NCBI RefSeq assembly: GCF_014697375.1
Contig: NZ_JACJRS010000021.1
Span: forward strand, 1 to 64,000
DNA: 64,000 nucleotides
From: Phormidium sp. FACHB-1136
Lineage (GTDB): Bacteria > Cyanobacteriota > Cyanobacteriia > Phormidesmidales > Phormidesmidaceae
Direction of reading: 5' to 3'
The notes beneath the pieces were generated by a model that ran no database searches, was not told where the DNA came from, and was given only the letters and a program-made list of their open reading frames with translations. How positions within the stretch are numbered: position 1 is the first letter of the stretch; every line of letters starts with the position of its first letter. Both the position numbers and the translations under genes were made by a program. Below are positions 25,954 through 34,641 of the stretch, in pieces.

Positions 25954-27930
25954 GTGGGCAAGGCCAGCCTCAGGGTTGGGGTCAGCCCTCGGTCAGTAGT
26001 TGGACACGGAGTAACAAGATTTAGGGTGAATAATCGTAGCCATAATAGGGATCCTGTGGGATCTCAGGCCTTCCCTCAGGATTGGCCCCCTTCCCTGCTA
26101 GATACCTTACAAACCCCCATCTGGCTCTACGATTTAGAGACCCTCGATTTGCTGTGGGCCAACTCGCCCGCCCTCACCTGGATGGGGCTGAAGGCCGTGG
26201 ATGAGGCATCGGACTGGATGCAGACCCATGAATCAGGCTGGGGGCATCTGTTGCGGTGTTATCGTCAAGCCCTCACCGCAGGATCACCACCACCCACAAG
26301 TTGCCCCATCGCGGTTGCCGTGAATGGCCCGCCGCTGCAATGTCTAGGGTCTGTTCTAGCCTTGGCCGATGGACGCCGGGGGCTATGCATCGAAGGTCAC
26401 GCCCTCGATCTCGATGGTGGCAACCAGCAGGCGATTCTGCGGGCCATCCCCGATTTGATCGTGCGGATGACGAAGGACGGCCACTGTCTCTACCTCGGCA
26501 AGAGCGACGAAGTATTGCTGTGGCAAGATCTATGCCCCGACCAACGCGCCTCGATCTACGATTTGCTGCCCCACGCCCTAGCGGAGAAGCGCCTTCACTA
26601 CACCCGCCAAGCCCTAGAAACCGGACTCCGCCAGATCTACCGCCAGGACATTGAGGTGCAGGGCAGTCTGCGCCACGAGGAGGTACGGGTCGTGCCCATG
26701 GGCGAAACGGAGGTACTGATTATGGTGCGCGACATCACCTCCATGGTGGTGGCCGAGCAAAAACTGGTGAACCAGGCCGAACTCTTTCGCCAGCAGGCCC
26801 AACGGGATCGGGTATTAGCCCAAGTAACGCGGCGCATTTCCCAGTCCCTCGATCTACAAGAGGTGCTCGAAACGGCGGTGGAAGAACTACGCCAGATGAT
26901 GCAGACCCAGCGGGTGATGGTCTACCAATTTGAGGGTGTAGATGGCCGTGGGCGAGTCGTTGCTGAGGCTGTGTCGGATGCGGCCCTGTCGTTACGTCAG
27001 ACTCAGATCGAAGACCGCTGTTTTTCAATCAACCATACCGCTATACAAGCCTATATCAAGGGGCGCATTCATCGGGTGATAGATGTCAACAATTCTGCCC
27101 TCTCGCAGTGCTATGTCAACATGCTGACCCAGCTTGAGGTGCGGGCCAACCTGGTGCTGCCCATTTTGCAGGGGGATTACCTCTGGGGTTTGCTGGCTTG
27201 TCAGCAGTGTGATGGCCCCCGCCCATGGAGCGACCTCGAGGTGGATACCCTGGCCCAGTTGGCGAATCAGTTGGCCATTGCCATCCAAAAGTCGGAGCTG
27301 TATGAGCAGGTGCAGCGGGCCAATCAGGAACTTAAGCACCTCGCCACCCACGACAAACTCACCGGGCTGGCCAACCGTCGCTACTTTGACGACTACCTCG
27401 ACCAGGAATGGCGACGCCTAACCCGCGAAAAAGCTCCCCTCAGCCTCATTTTGCTGGATATCGACTATTTCAAGCCCTATAACGACACCTACGGCCACCT
27501 AGCGGGAGATGCTTGTCTAGAACAGGTGGCGGCGGCCATTCGTCGATCTATTAAGCGCCCTGCCGACCTAGCCGCTCGCTACGGCGGTGAGGAATTTGCC
27601 ATCATTCTGCCCAATACCAACCTGGCAGGATCCATCCATACGGCAGAATTCGTTCGCCAGGAAATTGCCTCCGCCCATCTGCCCCACGGCAGTATCCCCA
27701 ATCACCCCTATGTGACCGTCAGCCTAGGTATTGCCTCGGCTCAGCCCACCCAAACCCAGGCCCCACACACCCTGATTGACCAGGCCGATCAAGCCCTCTA
27801 TCAGGCCAAGCAACAGGGCCGAGATCGCTACATCGTGGCCGCAGACTCAGCGGAAACCAGACTGATGACCTGCGACCTGGGCCACCTACCGATTCCCATA
27901 GCGTCCCCAACTGAGGAAGGCGGACACTAG
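25954..27930 (+). CDS. Diguanylate cyclase with cyanobacteriochrome-like GAF domain
   Basis: The 658-residue protein has PAS-like N-terminal regions, a GAF domain (about 285-460) and a C-terminal GGDEF domain. The active site is GGEEF (544-548), and an inhibitory RxxD (RPAD) stands five residues before it, so it should make cyclic di-GMP with product inhibition. The GAF domain shows cyanobacteriochrome marks: D-R-C-F with C356, a Cys-Tyr at C386 in SQCYVNML where the bilin-linking Cys usually sits, and VRANLVLPILQGDYLWGLLACQQC. A light-regulated cyclase is a fair inference. The start is a GTG; an internal GTG at 26026 is possible. Its last 45 bases overlap the convergent gene. Confidence 0.85.
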   Translation: MGKASLRVGVSPRSVVGHGVTRFRVNNRSHNRDPVGSQAFPQDWPPSLLDTLQTPIWLYDLETLDLLWANSPALTWMGLKAVDEASDWMQTHESGWGHLLRCYRQALTAGSPPPTSCPIAVAVNGPPLQCLGSVLALADGRRGLCIEGHALDLDGGNQQAILRAIPDLIVRMTKDGHCLYLGKSDEVLLWQDLCPDQRASIYDLLPHALAEKRLHYTRQALETGLRQIYRQDIEVQGSLRHEEVRVVPMGETEVLIMVRDITSMVVAEQKLVNQAELFRQQAQRDRVLAQVTRRISQSLDLQEVLETAVEELRQMMQTQRVMVYQFEGVDGRGRVVAEAVSDAALSLRQTQIEDRCFSINHTAIQAYIKGRIHRVIDVNNSALSQCYVNMLTQLEVRANLVLPILQGDYLWGLLACQQCDGPRPWSDLEVDTLAQLANQLAIAIQKSELYEQVQRANQELKHLATHDKLTGLANRRYFDDYLDQEWRRLTREKAPLSLILLDIDYFKPYNDTYGHLAGDACLEQVAAAIRRSIKRPADLAARYGGEEFAIILPNTNLAGSIHTAEFVRQEIASAHLPHGSIPNHPYVTVSLGIASAQPTQTQAPHTLIDQADQALYQAKQQGRDRYIVAADSAETRLMTCDLGHLPIPIASPTEEGGH

Positions 27931-28188
27931 GTACAGCACAATCATGGAGCCAACCACGGAGGGTAGAATCGGTACCCCCATAAAGGCCCAGGTGAGCCAG
28001 GGGAAGTTGAGGTTGTACTGGGTGAGCAGGTTATTGACTACCCATTCCCCCAAAAACACCCCAGTTAAGCCAATGATGACTAACCCCACTGCCTTACCGG
28101 GCACCCGACGGGGCACCAAAAAATTCGCCAAGGTGGCACAAACAGCGGCAATCAAAACTTGAACCAGTAAACGGGTGAGCGCATCCAT
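27886..28188 (-). CDS. GlsB/YeaQ/YmgE family small membrane protein
   Basis: The 100-residue protein has about three hydrophobic helices with the Gly-rich turns of the transglycosylase-associated-protein (YeaQ/YmgE) family, here more divergent (PGKAVGLVIIGLTGVFLGEW). Function of the family is unknown; links to stress are reported for some members. Its 3' end overlaps the end of the GGDEF gene on the other strand. Confidence 0.75.
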   Translation of the reverse strand: MDALTRLLVQVLIAAVCATLANFLVPRRVPGKAVGLVIIGLTGVFLGEWVVNNLLTQYNLNFPWLTWAFMGVPILPSVVGSMIVLYLVSAFLSWGRYGNR

Positions 28189-28305
28189 AGCAAAACGACC
28201 CTATACATCAGACGAAATCGTAGCTCCCCTCTTCAGTATCGTACCCGCATCGGCCAGAATTCCTATCGTCTGGGCAGGGTTACCTTCCATCCCTGGGACA
28301 CGCGC

Positions 28306-29118
28306 CTACTGCCCTAGTTCCACCGAGCGCTGATGAGCCGCCCGCACCGCTTCAATCAACGCCGACCGTAGACCCGCCGCCTCTAGTTGGGCAATGCCAG
28401 CAATGGTGGTGCCTCCCGGACTGGTGACGCGATCCTTGAGCACACCAGGGTGTATCTGGCTGTGTTGTAATAGCTCGGCGGTGCCCTTCAAGGTTTGGAT
28501 GGCCAACTGCATGGCGGTGGCCCTCGGTAAGCCCACAGCGACGCCCCCATCGGCTAGGGCTTCTACCATCAGCGCCACATACCCTGGCCCGGAACCCGAC
28601 AGGGCGGTGACGGCATCCATGAGGGATTCCGGTACTTCCACGACTTCGCCGACGCTGGCAAAAATCGTCTTGGCCCACTGCACCTGATCCGGGGTAGCGC
28701 TGGTTCCAGGGGCAATGGCCGTCACCCCTGCGCCCACGGTGGCCGGAGTATTCGGCATGGCCCGCACCATGGCCCAACCGGGGAAGGCTTGTTCTAGGCG
28801 AACCAGGGGAATCCCCGCCAAGATAGACAATCCCAGGGGTGAAGCGGCCTGGGGGGCACGGGCGGACAGATCCTCGGCCACGGTGGTTAACATTTGGGGC
28901 TTAATCGCCAGCAGAATCGTGTCCGACTGGGCCACCACTGCGGCATTATCCGTCGTGGTGCTGACCCCATAGGTCTGTTCTAAAAACTCGCGGCGGGCGG
29001 GCTGAGGATCGCTCACGATAATCTGCGACGCCTCAAAAATACCCTGATCGATCAAGCGAGACAGAAGGGCTTCCCCCATCACGCCGCCGCCAATTACCCC
29101 TAAGGTTTTCTCTGCCAT
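28306..29118 (-). CDS. proC: Pyrroline-5-carboxylate reductase
   Basis: The enzyme makes the last step of proline synthesis, reducing pyrroline-5-carboxylate with NAD(P)H. The N-terminal Rossmann motif is GVIGGGVMGEALL, and the C-terminal family signature includes the SGSGPGYVALMVEALADGG region. The ATG at 29118 gives the usual 270 residues; upstream starts at 29136 and 29190 are less likely. It is the last gene of the pipX-pipY-sepF-proC series on this strand. Confidence 0.94.
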   Translation of the reverse strand: MAEKTLGVIGGGVMGEALLSRLIDQGIFEASQIIVSDPQPARREFLEQTYGVSTTTDNAAVVAQSDTILLAIKPQMLTTVAEDLSARAPQAASPLGLSILAGIPLVRLEQAFPGWAMVRAMPNTPATVGAGVTAIAPGTSATPDQVQWAKTIFASVGEVVEVPESLMDAVTALSGSGPGYVALMVEALADGGVAVGLPRATAMQLAIQTLKGTAELLQHSQIHPGVLKDRVTSPGGTTIAGIAQLEAAGLRSALIEAVRAAHQRSVELGQ

Positions 29119-29227
29119 GGTGTTTACCGCTGCCATCCATCCACTAGGTTCACCATACACCAAGTTAAAATGGCCGCTAAACAGCCCCACAGGCTCAGCC
29201 CCGTAGGCTCAGCACCAATACGCAACA

Positions 29228-29264
29228 AGTCTGGGCCGATCCTAAATGAAGATCGGCCCAGACT
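29228..29264. terminator. Strong hairpin between sepF and proC
   Basis: A perfect 14-base stem (agtctgggccgatc / gatcggcccagact) with a 9-base loop lies 110 bases after the sepF stop and ahead of proC. It has no T-run, so it could be an attenuating or processing structure rather than a simple terminator. Confidence 0.5.
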
Positions 29265-29373
29265 ACGAGAGCAGTCACGCTGGTGGATAGCCTAAGTTTG
29301 AGCACCCATGTCATGGGCAAAGCCAGGGCAAGCAGATCTAACCGCCTGGGTCGATCTGGATGCCACGGCAAGC

Positions 29374-29970
29374 TTAGGCCATGCGAGCCATTTGCTCGCC
29401 CCAGGCGGGGGCGGGGGGCATCTGTCCGGCCATGGGCATCGATTGAGGCTGACCCACGAAGGTTTCTTCTTCGTACTCGGTGGGGGTGCTCACCTGCACG
29501 CAGTTGGGGGTGAACAGGAAAATGCTTTCGCCAATGCGCTCTTGGTGACCATCAATGGCGTAGGTGCCGCCCGCCACAAAATCTACGGCGCGTTGGGCTT
29601 GGTCGGGATCCATAATGGTGAGGTTTAACACCACCGACTTGCGTTCCCGTAGCGCCTGGATGGCCTGGGGCATTTCCTCGAAGGTGCGGGGCTCCATCAC
29701 CACCACTTCAGAGGTGCCGTTCATCGCACCGGGCATACCAATTACATTGCTGGCCATGGGGGTCATTCCTGTATCAGAGGTCATTGGACGCTCGCGCAGG
29801 CGACGGCTGCGGCGAGGCTCTTCGGGCATGGGCTGAACCGGGGGCTGAGGATTTTCTTCCTGATACAGGTTTTGGTACTCCTCACCATCCATTTCTTCGT
29901 ACTCGTACTCATAATCTGCTGGGTCGTTGAGGCCAACGAAATCCCGCAGTTTAGCGAAGACATTGCTCAC
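29374..29970 (-). CDS. sepF: Cell division protein SepF
   Basis: SepF (also called Cdv2 in cyanobacteria) binds FtsZ and tethers the ring to the membrane. The protein has an N-terminal amphipathic start ([16 protein letters not shown]), an acidic and Pro-rich linker, and the SepF core domain (about 88-165) with [31 protein letters not shown] and [10 protein letters not shown]. The Met/Pro-rich tail is low complexity. Gene order with pipX, pipY and proC supports the call. Confidence 0.95.
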   Translation of the reverse strand: MSNVFAKLRDFVGLNDPADYEYEYEEMDGEEYQNLYQEENPQPPVQPMPEEPRRSRRLRERPMTSDTGMTPMASNVIGMPGAMNGTSEVVVMEPRTFEEMPQAIQALRERKSVVLNLTIMDPDQAQRAVDFVAGGTYAIDGHQERIGESIFLFTPNCVQVSTPTEYEEETFVGQPQSMPMAGQMPPAPAWGEQMARMA

Positions 29971-30590
29971 AACTTACACTCCACGATGACTATCACTCTC
30001 TTAGGCTGGGGCACACCCGATGAGTTGATCACGGGGCTGCACACCCTTTGGTTATCCGATGGCCATGATAGCGCCTATTATCAATTTGCCAACGATTTTT
30101 TCAAAAACTTAGATAAATCGATGGACGGTAGGGTTTTCCCCTTTCAGACTGTCGTTTTTGACAGTCTGACCCGACGATTCCTACCTTGGGTGCAACCCCT
30201 TCCAGCTCGGCAGCACAGCCATACTAGGAGTGACGGCTTGAGCCAAGAACGACGCTTGAAAGGGATCGCCGATGGGCAATCACGAGGCACCTGATGGGAC
30301 GGATGCGAAAGGCGCACAGACCTTGTAAATATCCTGCGTGCAGAATATTGAGCCACAGTATACACGAATTTTTTAAAACGGATAGGGGCTTTACATTTAG
30401 TTAAAAATTTCCCTAATTTAGCGCCCCAGAATCACCCCTTTGAGGGCGCTAAATCCCGTTCCAAAAACGACTGAACCCCTTGATTTACAAAGCTTACGAC
30501 ATCTGCCAGAGGGTTTCAAGGGGCCACACCCTTCTCGACGAAACGGGCCTTGAGAACAGGGGGAAATGGAGCCTAGCGGCGGGGCGGGGG
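29971..30590. other. 620-bp intergenic gap between sepF and pipY with hairpins
   Basis: It holds two perfect inverted repeats: tcagactgtc-gttttt-gacagtctga (30144-30169) and atttagcgccc ... gggcgctaaat (30416-30454). A plus-strand open frame from an ATG at 29986 to 30294 (starting MTITLLGWGTPDELITGL) looks partly protein-like but has no visible family or ribosome site, so I do not call it a gene. The 30301-30420 part is AT-rich and should hold the sepF promoter. Confidence 0.45.
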
Positions 30591-31277
30591 CTAGGGAGTA
30601 GGGCGGGGGCCAAACAGGGTGGTGCCGAGGCGGATTAGGGTCGTTCCAGCGGCCAAGGCCAGGGGATAGTCGCCGGACATGCCCATGGAAAGCTGATGAA
30701 TCTTGAGGTTTGAAAAGTTGGATTGGTTGATGCGATCTGCCAGTTGCTTGGCATCCTCAAAAATCTGCTGAATCTCAGCGGGGCGAGAATTTTGAGGCGG
30801 AATCGCCATCAACCCACAGAGATCCAGATGGGTGAGCTGATTGAGGGTGGGCAGGGCGGCTTCGAGTTCGGCCAGGTCAAACCCTGCCTTGGGCGGGTCG
30901 GGCACCATTTTGACCTGAAGGCAGCTGTGGGGGCGTTTGCCCAGTTCCGCCGCCACCTGGTTCAGTCGCTCCGCCAGTTTCAGGCTATCGACGGAATGGA
31001 TCCATTGAAAATGTTCCACCGCCTTTCGGGCCTTGTTGGTTTGCAGATGGCCGATCAAATGCCAGGTGATATCGGGACAGTCCTGAAGTTCCGTCTGTTT
31101 AGCGATGGCTTCCTGGACCCGGCTTTCGCCAAAATGGCGCACCCCCGCCGCGTAGGCAATGCGAATCACCTCGGTGGGGAGGAGTTTGGTCACCGCCACT
31201 AGGGTTACCGTGGAGGGCAACGTGGCTTGCAGTTCCAAAATCCGCGTGGTGATTTGCTGGGCTGAGGCCATCGCCAT
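30591..31277 (-). CDS. pipY: PLP homeostasis protein PipY (YggS family)
   Basis: This pyridoxal-phosphate-binding protein of the YggS/PROSC family keeps vitamin B6 and amino-acid pools in balance. It has the PLP lysine in LVAVTKLLP, the HFGESRVQEA motif, WHLIGHLQTNK and the C-terminal SMGMSGDYPLALAAG phosphate-binding loop. In cyanobacteria the gene lies behind pipX and is co-expressed with it, as here with a 13-base gap. Confidence 0.95.
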   Translation of the reverse strand: MAMASAQQITTRILELQATLPSTVTLVAVTKLLPTEVIRIAYAAGVRHFGESRVQEAIAKQTELQDCPDITWHLIGHLQTNKARKAVEHFQWIHSVDSLKLAERLNQVAAELGKRPHSCLQVKMVPDPPKAGFDLAELEAALPTLNQLTHLDLCGLMAIPPQNSRPAEIQQIFEDAKQLADRINQSNFSNLKIHQLSMGMSGDYPLALAAGTTLIRLGTTLFGPRPTP

Positions 31278-31290
31278 AACTCAATCGCCA

Positions 31291-31563
31291 TCATTGAAAG
31301 GTTTGCTTGTAGGTGACCTGAAGCTGGTTGTAGTCGGCCTGCTGTCCGGCTCGACGGAGCAACCGCATTCGATTTTCCAGCATTTGACGGGCATTGCTCC
31401 GGCCTAGGGGCTGGAAGACGATCCCTTCAGTGGCGGAATTGGTGACCAGGAAGAACAAGCGCTGGGCATAGAGCGTGGCAAACAACTCCTGCCCCTCTTC
31501 GACCATGCAGACCCTGAAGAGCAGGCCGAAGTTGGGATGATTGAGATAGGTTTCTGTGCTCAT
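31291..31563 (-). CDS. pipX: PII-interacting protein X
   Basis: PipX binds the nitrogen regulator NtcA as coactivator, or PII (GlnB) when 2-oxoglutarate is low, linking carbon/nitrogen balance to transcription. The 90-residue length and the sequence ETYLNHPNFGLLFRVC, FATLYAQRLFFLV and LGRSNARQMLENRMR are diagnostic. The fold is a Tudor-like domain followed by two helices. pipY follows directly. Confidence 0.96.
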   Translation of the reverse strand: MSTETYLNHPNFGLLFRVCMVEEGQELFATLYAQRLFFLVTNSATEGIVFQPLGRSNARQMLENRMRLLRRAGQQADYNQLQVTYKQTFQ

Positions 31564-31808
31564 TCAAGTTAGGAACGACGATGAAGGTCTCTACAGGGAA
31601 AAGCCAAGATGAACAGTCAAAATGGCAACACCCATTTTAAAACCTGTTCGGCATTCTAGAACTTTTAGGTCTTAATCCCTACTTAATTTGCGCCATTCCT
31701 GATAGTCGCCCCCCATTTTCCCTGGCTAGGGCGGATACAAAATCTGGGATGATGCCCCTCCGTTGGTGGGTCAGGGAGACCTTGCCCCTACAGGTTTCGC
31801 GAGGGTAG

Positions 31809-31827
31809 GGGTGAGGTCTCCTCACCC
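31809..31827. repeat. Dispersed hairpin gggtgagg-tct-cctcaccc
   Basis: A perfect 8-base stem with a 3-base loop, two bases beyond the stop codon of the TrpE/PabB-like gene. It is a variant of the hairpins at 9764 and 50974 in which a paired C-G is changed to G-C on both arms. A similar decayed stretch (ggtcagggagaccttgccccta) lies just to the left. Confidence 0.55.
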
Positions 31828-31829
31828 GC

Positions 31830-33353
31830 TCACGCCCGGTCATCGGCCAGGGTGATCCCCAAGGCCAAAAGCTGGGCCTTCGCCTTTTGCAGCGATTCGC
31901 GCCACTCCCGGTCGGGCTGGCTGTCGGCCACAATGCCCGCCCCTACCTGGCCCCACACCGTCGCGGGCTCCCCCGGATTCCCACCCTGACCCTTGCTATG
32001 GCCGTAGAGCAGCGTGCGAATCAGAATGTTCAAATCCAGATAGCCGCGCCGATCCAGATAGCCGCAGGAACCATAGAACAGACTGCGACGGACAGGCTCC
32101 AGGGCTTCGATGATTTCCATACAACGCACCTTGGGGCATCCGGTGATGGTGCCTCCTGGAAAGGCGGCTTGAATCAAATCCACCGCCGTTTTGTCCGGCA
32201 ACAACTGCCCCACCACATTGCTCACCAGGTGCATCACATGGCTGTAGTACTCCACCGTCAGCAGTTCATCCACCTGCACCGTGCCCCACTGGCAGACGCG
32301 CCCTAGATCGTTGCGCTCCAAATCCACCAGCATGATGTGTTCCGCCCGTTCCTTGGGGTTGCTGAGCAGGGTTTCGGCATAGGCGGCATCTTCGGCGGCG
32401 GTGTGCCCTCGCGGACGGGTGCCCGCAATGGGGCGCGTTTGGGCCTGATTTCCCCGCACCTGAATCAACCGCTCTGGGGAGCAGCTAATCACATCGCCCC
32501 AGGGGGTATGCCAGTAGCAGGCAAAGGGGGAGGGGTTGATGCGGTGCAACTGCCGATAGAGATCCCAGCTTGGGGCGGTGGTTTGGGTAGAAAACCGCAG
32601 GGAGAGATTCACTTGAAACACATCCCCCGCCTGGATATGCTGCTTGGCTTTGACCACGGCAGCTTGGTACTCCTCAGCCGTCATGCCTAGGGTAAGGGGG
32701 GATTTTGGATCCTGGGATCGCTGGGGATCGTTGCTTTGGGACGGGTCGGAATTTCGTAAATCTAGGGAATCCTGGCCTACAAGATCCCCTACTTTGCCAA
32801 CAAGACGGCCTAAGTCAGATTCGTCAGTGGCCGCTAACCAGAGCCGTTGTTCTGCATGATCCAATACTGCAAACGTGGCAGGTTCGTACCACAACGCCAC
32901 AGGAAAAGGGAGGGGATCAAGATTCTGGCTTGGCAATCGCTCAATTTCCCAGGCTAAATCGTAGCCCAGCCAGCCTAGCCAGCCCCCGGTAAACGGCAGC
33001 GTTTGCTCGGCTCGGCGGGCCTCATCACCGATCAGGTTTAGCGCTGATCTCCCCTGCAACCGTTGCGCGAGCATTGGCAGGATTTCACCCAAATCCGGTG
33101 TCCATAGTTGGGGTTGTCCATCCAAAAACCGAGGCGGGCCAGCGCAAATTGAGTAGCGACTGTGGGCCTGGTGGGGTTGGGCCAATTCTGGCAATGGGTA
33201 CGGACTTTCAAGCAGCACCGCCAAAGTCTCTAGACTGGGGGGCTGATCGAGTAGAGAACCGTAGAGGGCTTGGAAAATCTCGGTGCCTGTGCGCTGGTTG
33301 AGGGGCAGGGAGCGCAGGTGCCAGGGTTGGGGTTGGGGAGTGGGAGGGGTCAA
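31830..33353 (-). CDS. Anthranilate/aminodeoxychorismate synthase component I (TrpE/PabB family)
   Basis: The enzyme takes chorismate and ammonia to anthranilate or aminodeoxychorismate. The chorismate-binding domain is complete: GDVFQVNLSLRF, CSPERLI, PIAGTRPRG, DLERNDLGRVC, FPGGTITGCPKVRCMEII and GAGIVADSQPDREW. The N-terminal domain has an LLES motif and SRYSICAGPPR, as in TrpE-like proteins. The two activities are hard to tell apart from sequence, and no glutaminase gene is adjacent, so I give no symbol. It lies upstream-to-downstream behind ecfT on the minus strand, separated by a heptamer repeat. Confidence 0.87.
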   Translation of the reverse strand: MTPPTPQPQPWHLRSLPLNQRTGTEIFQALYGSLLDQPPSLETLAVLLESPYPLPELAQPHQAHSRYSICAGPPRFLDGQPQLWTPDLGEILPMLAQRLQGRSALNLIGDEARRAEQTLPFTGGWLGWLGYDLAWEIERLPSQNLDPLPFPVALWYEPATFAVLDHAEQRLWLAATDESDLGRLVGKVGDLVGQDSLDLRNSDPSQSNDPQRSQDPKSPLTLGMTAEEYQAAVVKAKQHIQAGDVFQVNLSLRFSTQTTAPSWDLYRQLHRINPSPFACYWHTPWGDVISCSPERLIQVRGNQAQTRPIAGTRPRGHTAAEDAAYAETLLSNPKERAEHIMLVDLERNDLGRVCQWGTVQVDELLTVEYYSHVMHLVSNVVGQLLPDKTAVDLIQAAFPGGTITGCPKVRCMEIIEALEPVRRSLFYGSCGYLDRRGYLDLNILIRTLLYGHSKGQGGNPGEPATVWGQVGAGIVADSQPDREWRESLQKAKAQLLALGITLADDRA

Positions 33354-33373
33354 GGCCGTTGGGAATGGGGAAT

Positions 33374-33415
33374 CGGGAGTCGGGAGTCGGGAGTCGGGAG
33401 TCGGGAGTCGGGAGT
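33374..33415. repeat. Heptanucleotide tandem repeat (cgggagt) x6
   Basis: Six perfect copies of the 7-base unit cgggagt, with degenerate copies before it (gggaatg, gggaatc). Short tandem heptamers of this kind (STRR) are typical of filamentous cyanobacteria. It lies in the 111-base gap between ecfT and the TrpE/PabB-like gene and close to the latter's start, so copy number could alter promoter spacing. Confidence 0.9.
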
Positions 33416-33464
33416 CGAGGAATTGGGCGCTGGTAGGGGCGAGGTGCCCTCGCCCAGATCTGAA

Positions 33465-34469
33465 TTAAAGGGTATTTTGCCCCCAGGATAGGCGCAGCCA
33501 CCAGAGGACGACCAGCAGACCTAGGGCGAACCAATCCCAGCGGCGCAAAATCAACTGATACCAGCGGACTTGGTGTTGGTTGGGGCTAGTGAAGCCACGG
33601 ACTTCCATGGCGGCGGCGATTTGTTCGGCTCGCAGCAGCAGGTTTTCGAGCAACCGTTCCACCACCGCCAGCCACACCTGGGCCGAGCCGCGTACCCCCA
33701 GTTTTTGCCAGTTAATCGCCCGTGTCTGTACAGATCGCACCAGGTTTTGCACTTCTTCTAATACCAGGGGAATGAACCGCAGGGAGAGCGTTACTGTTAG
33801 GGCAATTTCCGTCACCGGAACCCGAAACCAGCGCAGGGGCTTCATCAGGGCTTCTAGGGCCAAGGTGATTTCTTCGGGGGCGGTGGTCAGCAGATATAGG
33901 TTGGTGCCGTAGATCAGCGTAAATAATAGAGTACCCACCCGAATGCCCAAATCCAGGGATCGCCGGGTGACGGTAATCGGCCCCCACTGAAATACCACAA
34001 AGCGGTAGGCCGTGGGCTGGGGCAAGGGAGGAGCGGAGACTTCGGGATTAGGCTGATCCCCAGACGGGGATTCCCCCTGATTGTCAGGTTCTACGGCTGA
34101 TTGATCCCCCGATTCAGTCCCGGATTGCGTTTCCGATACGGCTGGGTTGAGCACTTCTGCCGGGGGCATTCGGTCGGGCTGGCTCACCTCCAGGCCATCG
34201 GGCATCACAAAGGTGAGTAGCATCACCGCTAAACTCAACAAGGCTAGCCAGCCCAACTGTTGCCGCCACACCCGGTAGGGAATGCGGGCGGAGATCGTCA
34301 GCACCAGCAGCAACCCCACCAGGGCAAAGCGCCACTGGGCATTGGCCAAAATGGGCGTTACCAAAATGCTCATCAGCCACACCATCTTGACCCTCGGATC
34401 CAGCCGATGCAGCCAAGTGACGGGCTGTTCTAAATAAAGACCAATGGGCAGGGAGCGAAGCAGATCCAT
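33465..34469 (-). CDS. EcfT/CbiQ-type transporter transmembrane protein
   Basis: The 334-residue protein has the T-component architecture: hydrophobic N-terminal helices with LHRLDPRVKMVWL, a poorly conserved acidic and Pro-rich loop (about 125-165), and C-terminal cytoplasmic helices with the coupling motif region (SLRFIPLVLEEVQNLVRSVQ and AMEVRGF). In ECF transporters it couples ATPase subunits to a vitamin- or metal-binding S component. No ATPase or S gene is adjacent, as is common in cyanobacteria, so the substrate is unknown. Confidence 0.88.
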   Translation of the reverse strand: MDLLRSLPIGLYLEQPVTWLHRLDPRVKMVWLMSILVTPILANAQWRFALVGLLLVLTISARIPYRVWRQQLGWLALLSLAVMLLTFVMPDGLEVSQPDRMPPAEVLNPAVSETQSGTESGDQSAVEPDNQGESPSGDQPNPEVSAPPLPQPTAYRFVVFQWGPITVTRRSLDLGIRVGTLLFTLIYGTNLYLLTTAPEEITLALEALMKPLRWFRVPVTEIALTVTLSLRFIPLVLEEVQNLVRSVQTRAINWQKLGVRGSAQVWLAVVERLLENLLLRAEQIAAAMEVRGFTSPNQHQVRWYQLILRRWDWFALGLLVVLWWLRLSWGQNTL

Positions 34470-34545
34470 AGGGCCGTTGCCAAGATGAGAGCAGGAAAAT
34501 TGACGAAATCAACAGGAAATTAAGGGGTTAGAGGCCAAGTCCTCG

Positions 34546-34641
34546 GCCCTCACCCCCAGCCCCTCTCCCAGGAGGGAGAGGGGGGCCGGAAGTTTTTCAA
34601 AGTCCCTCTCCCATTTTGGGAGAGGGATTTAGGGTGAGGGC
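34546..34641. repeat. 96-bp inverted-repeat element forming the ccs1 3' end
   Basis: Its termini gccctcaccc and gggtgagggc are perfect 10-base inverted repeats; inside are ctctcccag ... gggagagg-type palindromes. It is related to the core of the element at 16244-16353. The right half codes for the last 14 residues and stop of Ccs1 on the minus strand, so the repeat has been exapted as coding sequence. Confidence 0.75.

Noticed and set aside
29986-30294. Possible 102-residue gene upstream of sepF
   Set aside because: Part looks protein-like, but there is no ribosome site and no family match, and the second half covers an inverted repeat.
33374-33415. CRISPR-like array
   Set aside because: The units are 7 bases without spacers, so it is a microsatellite-type repeat.
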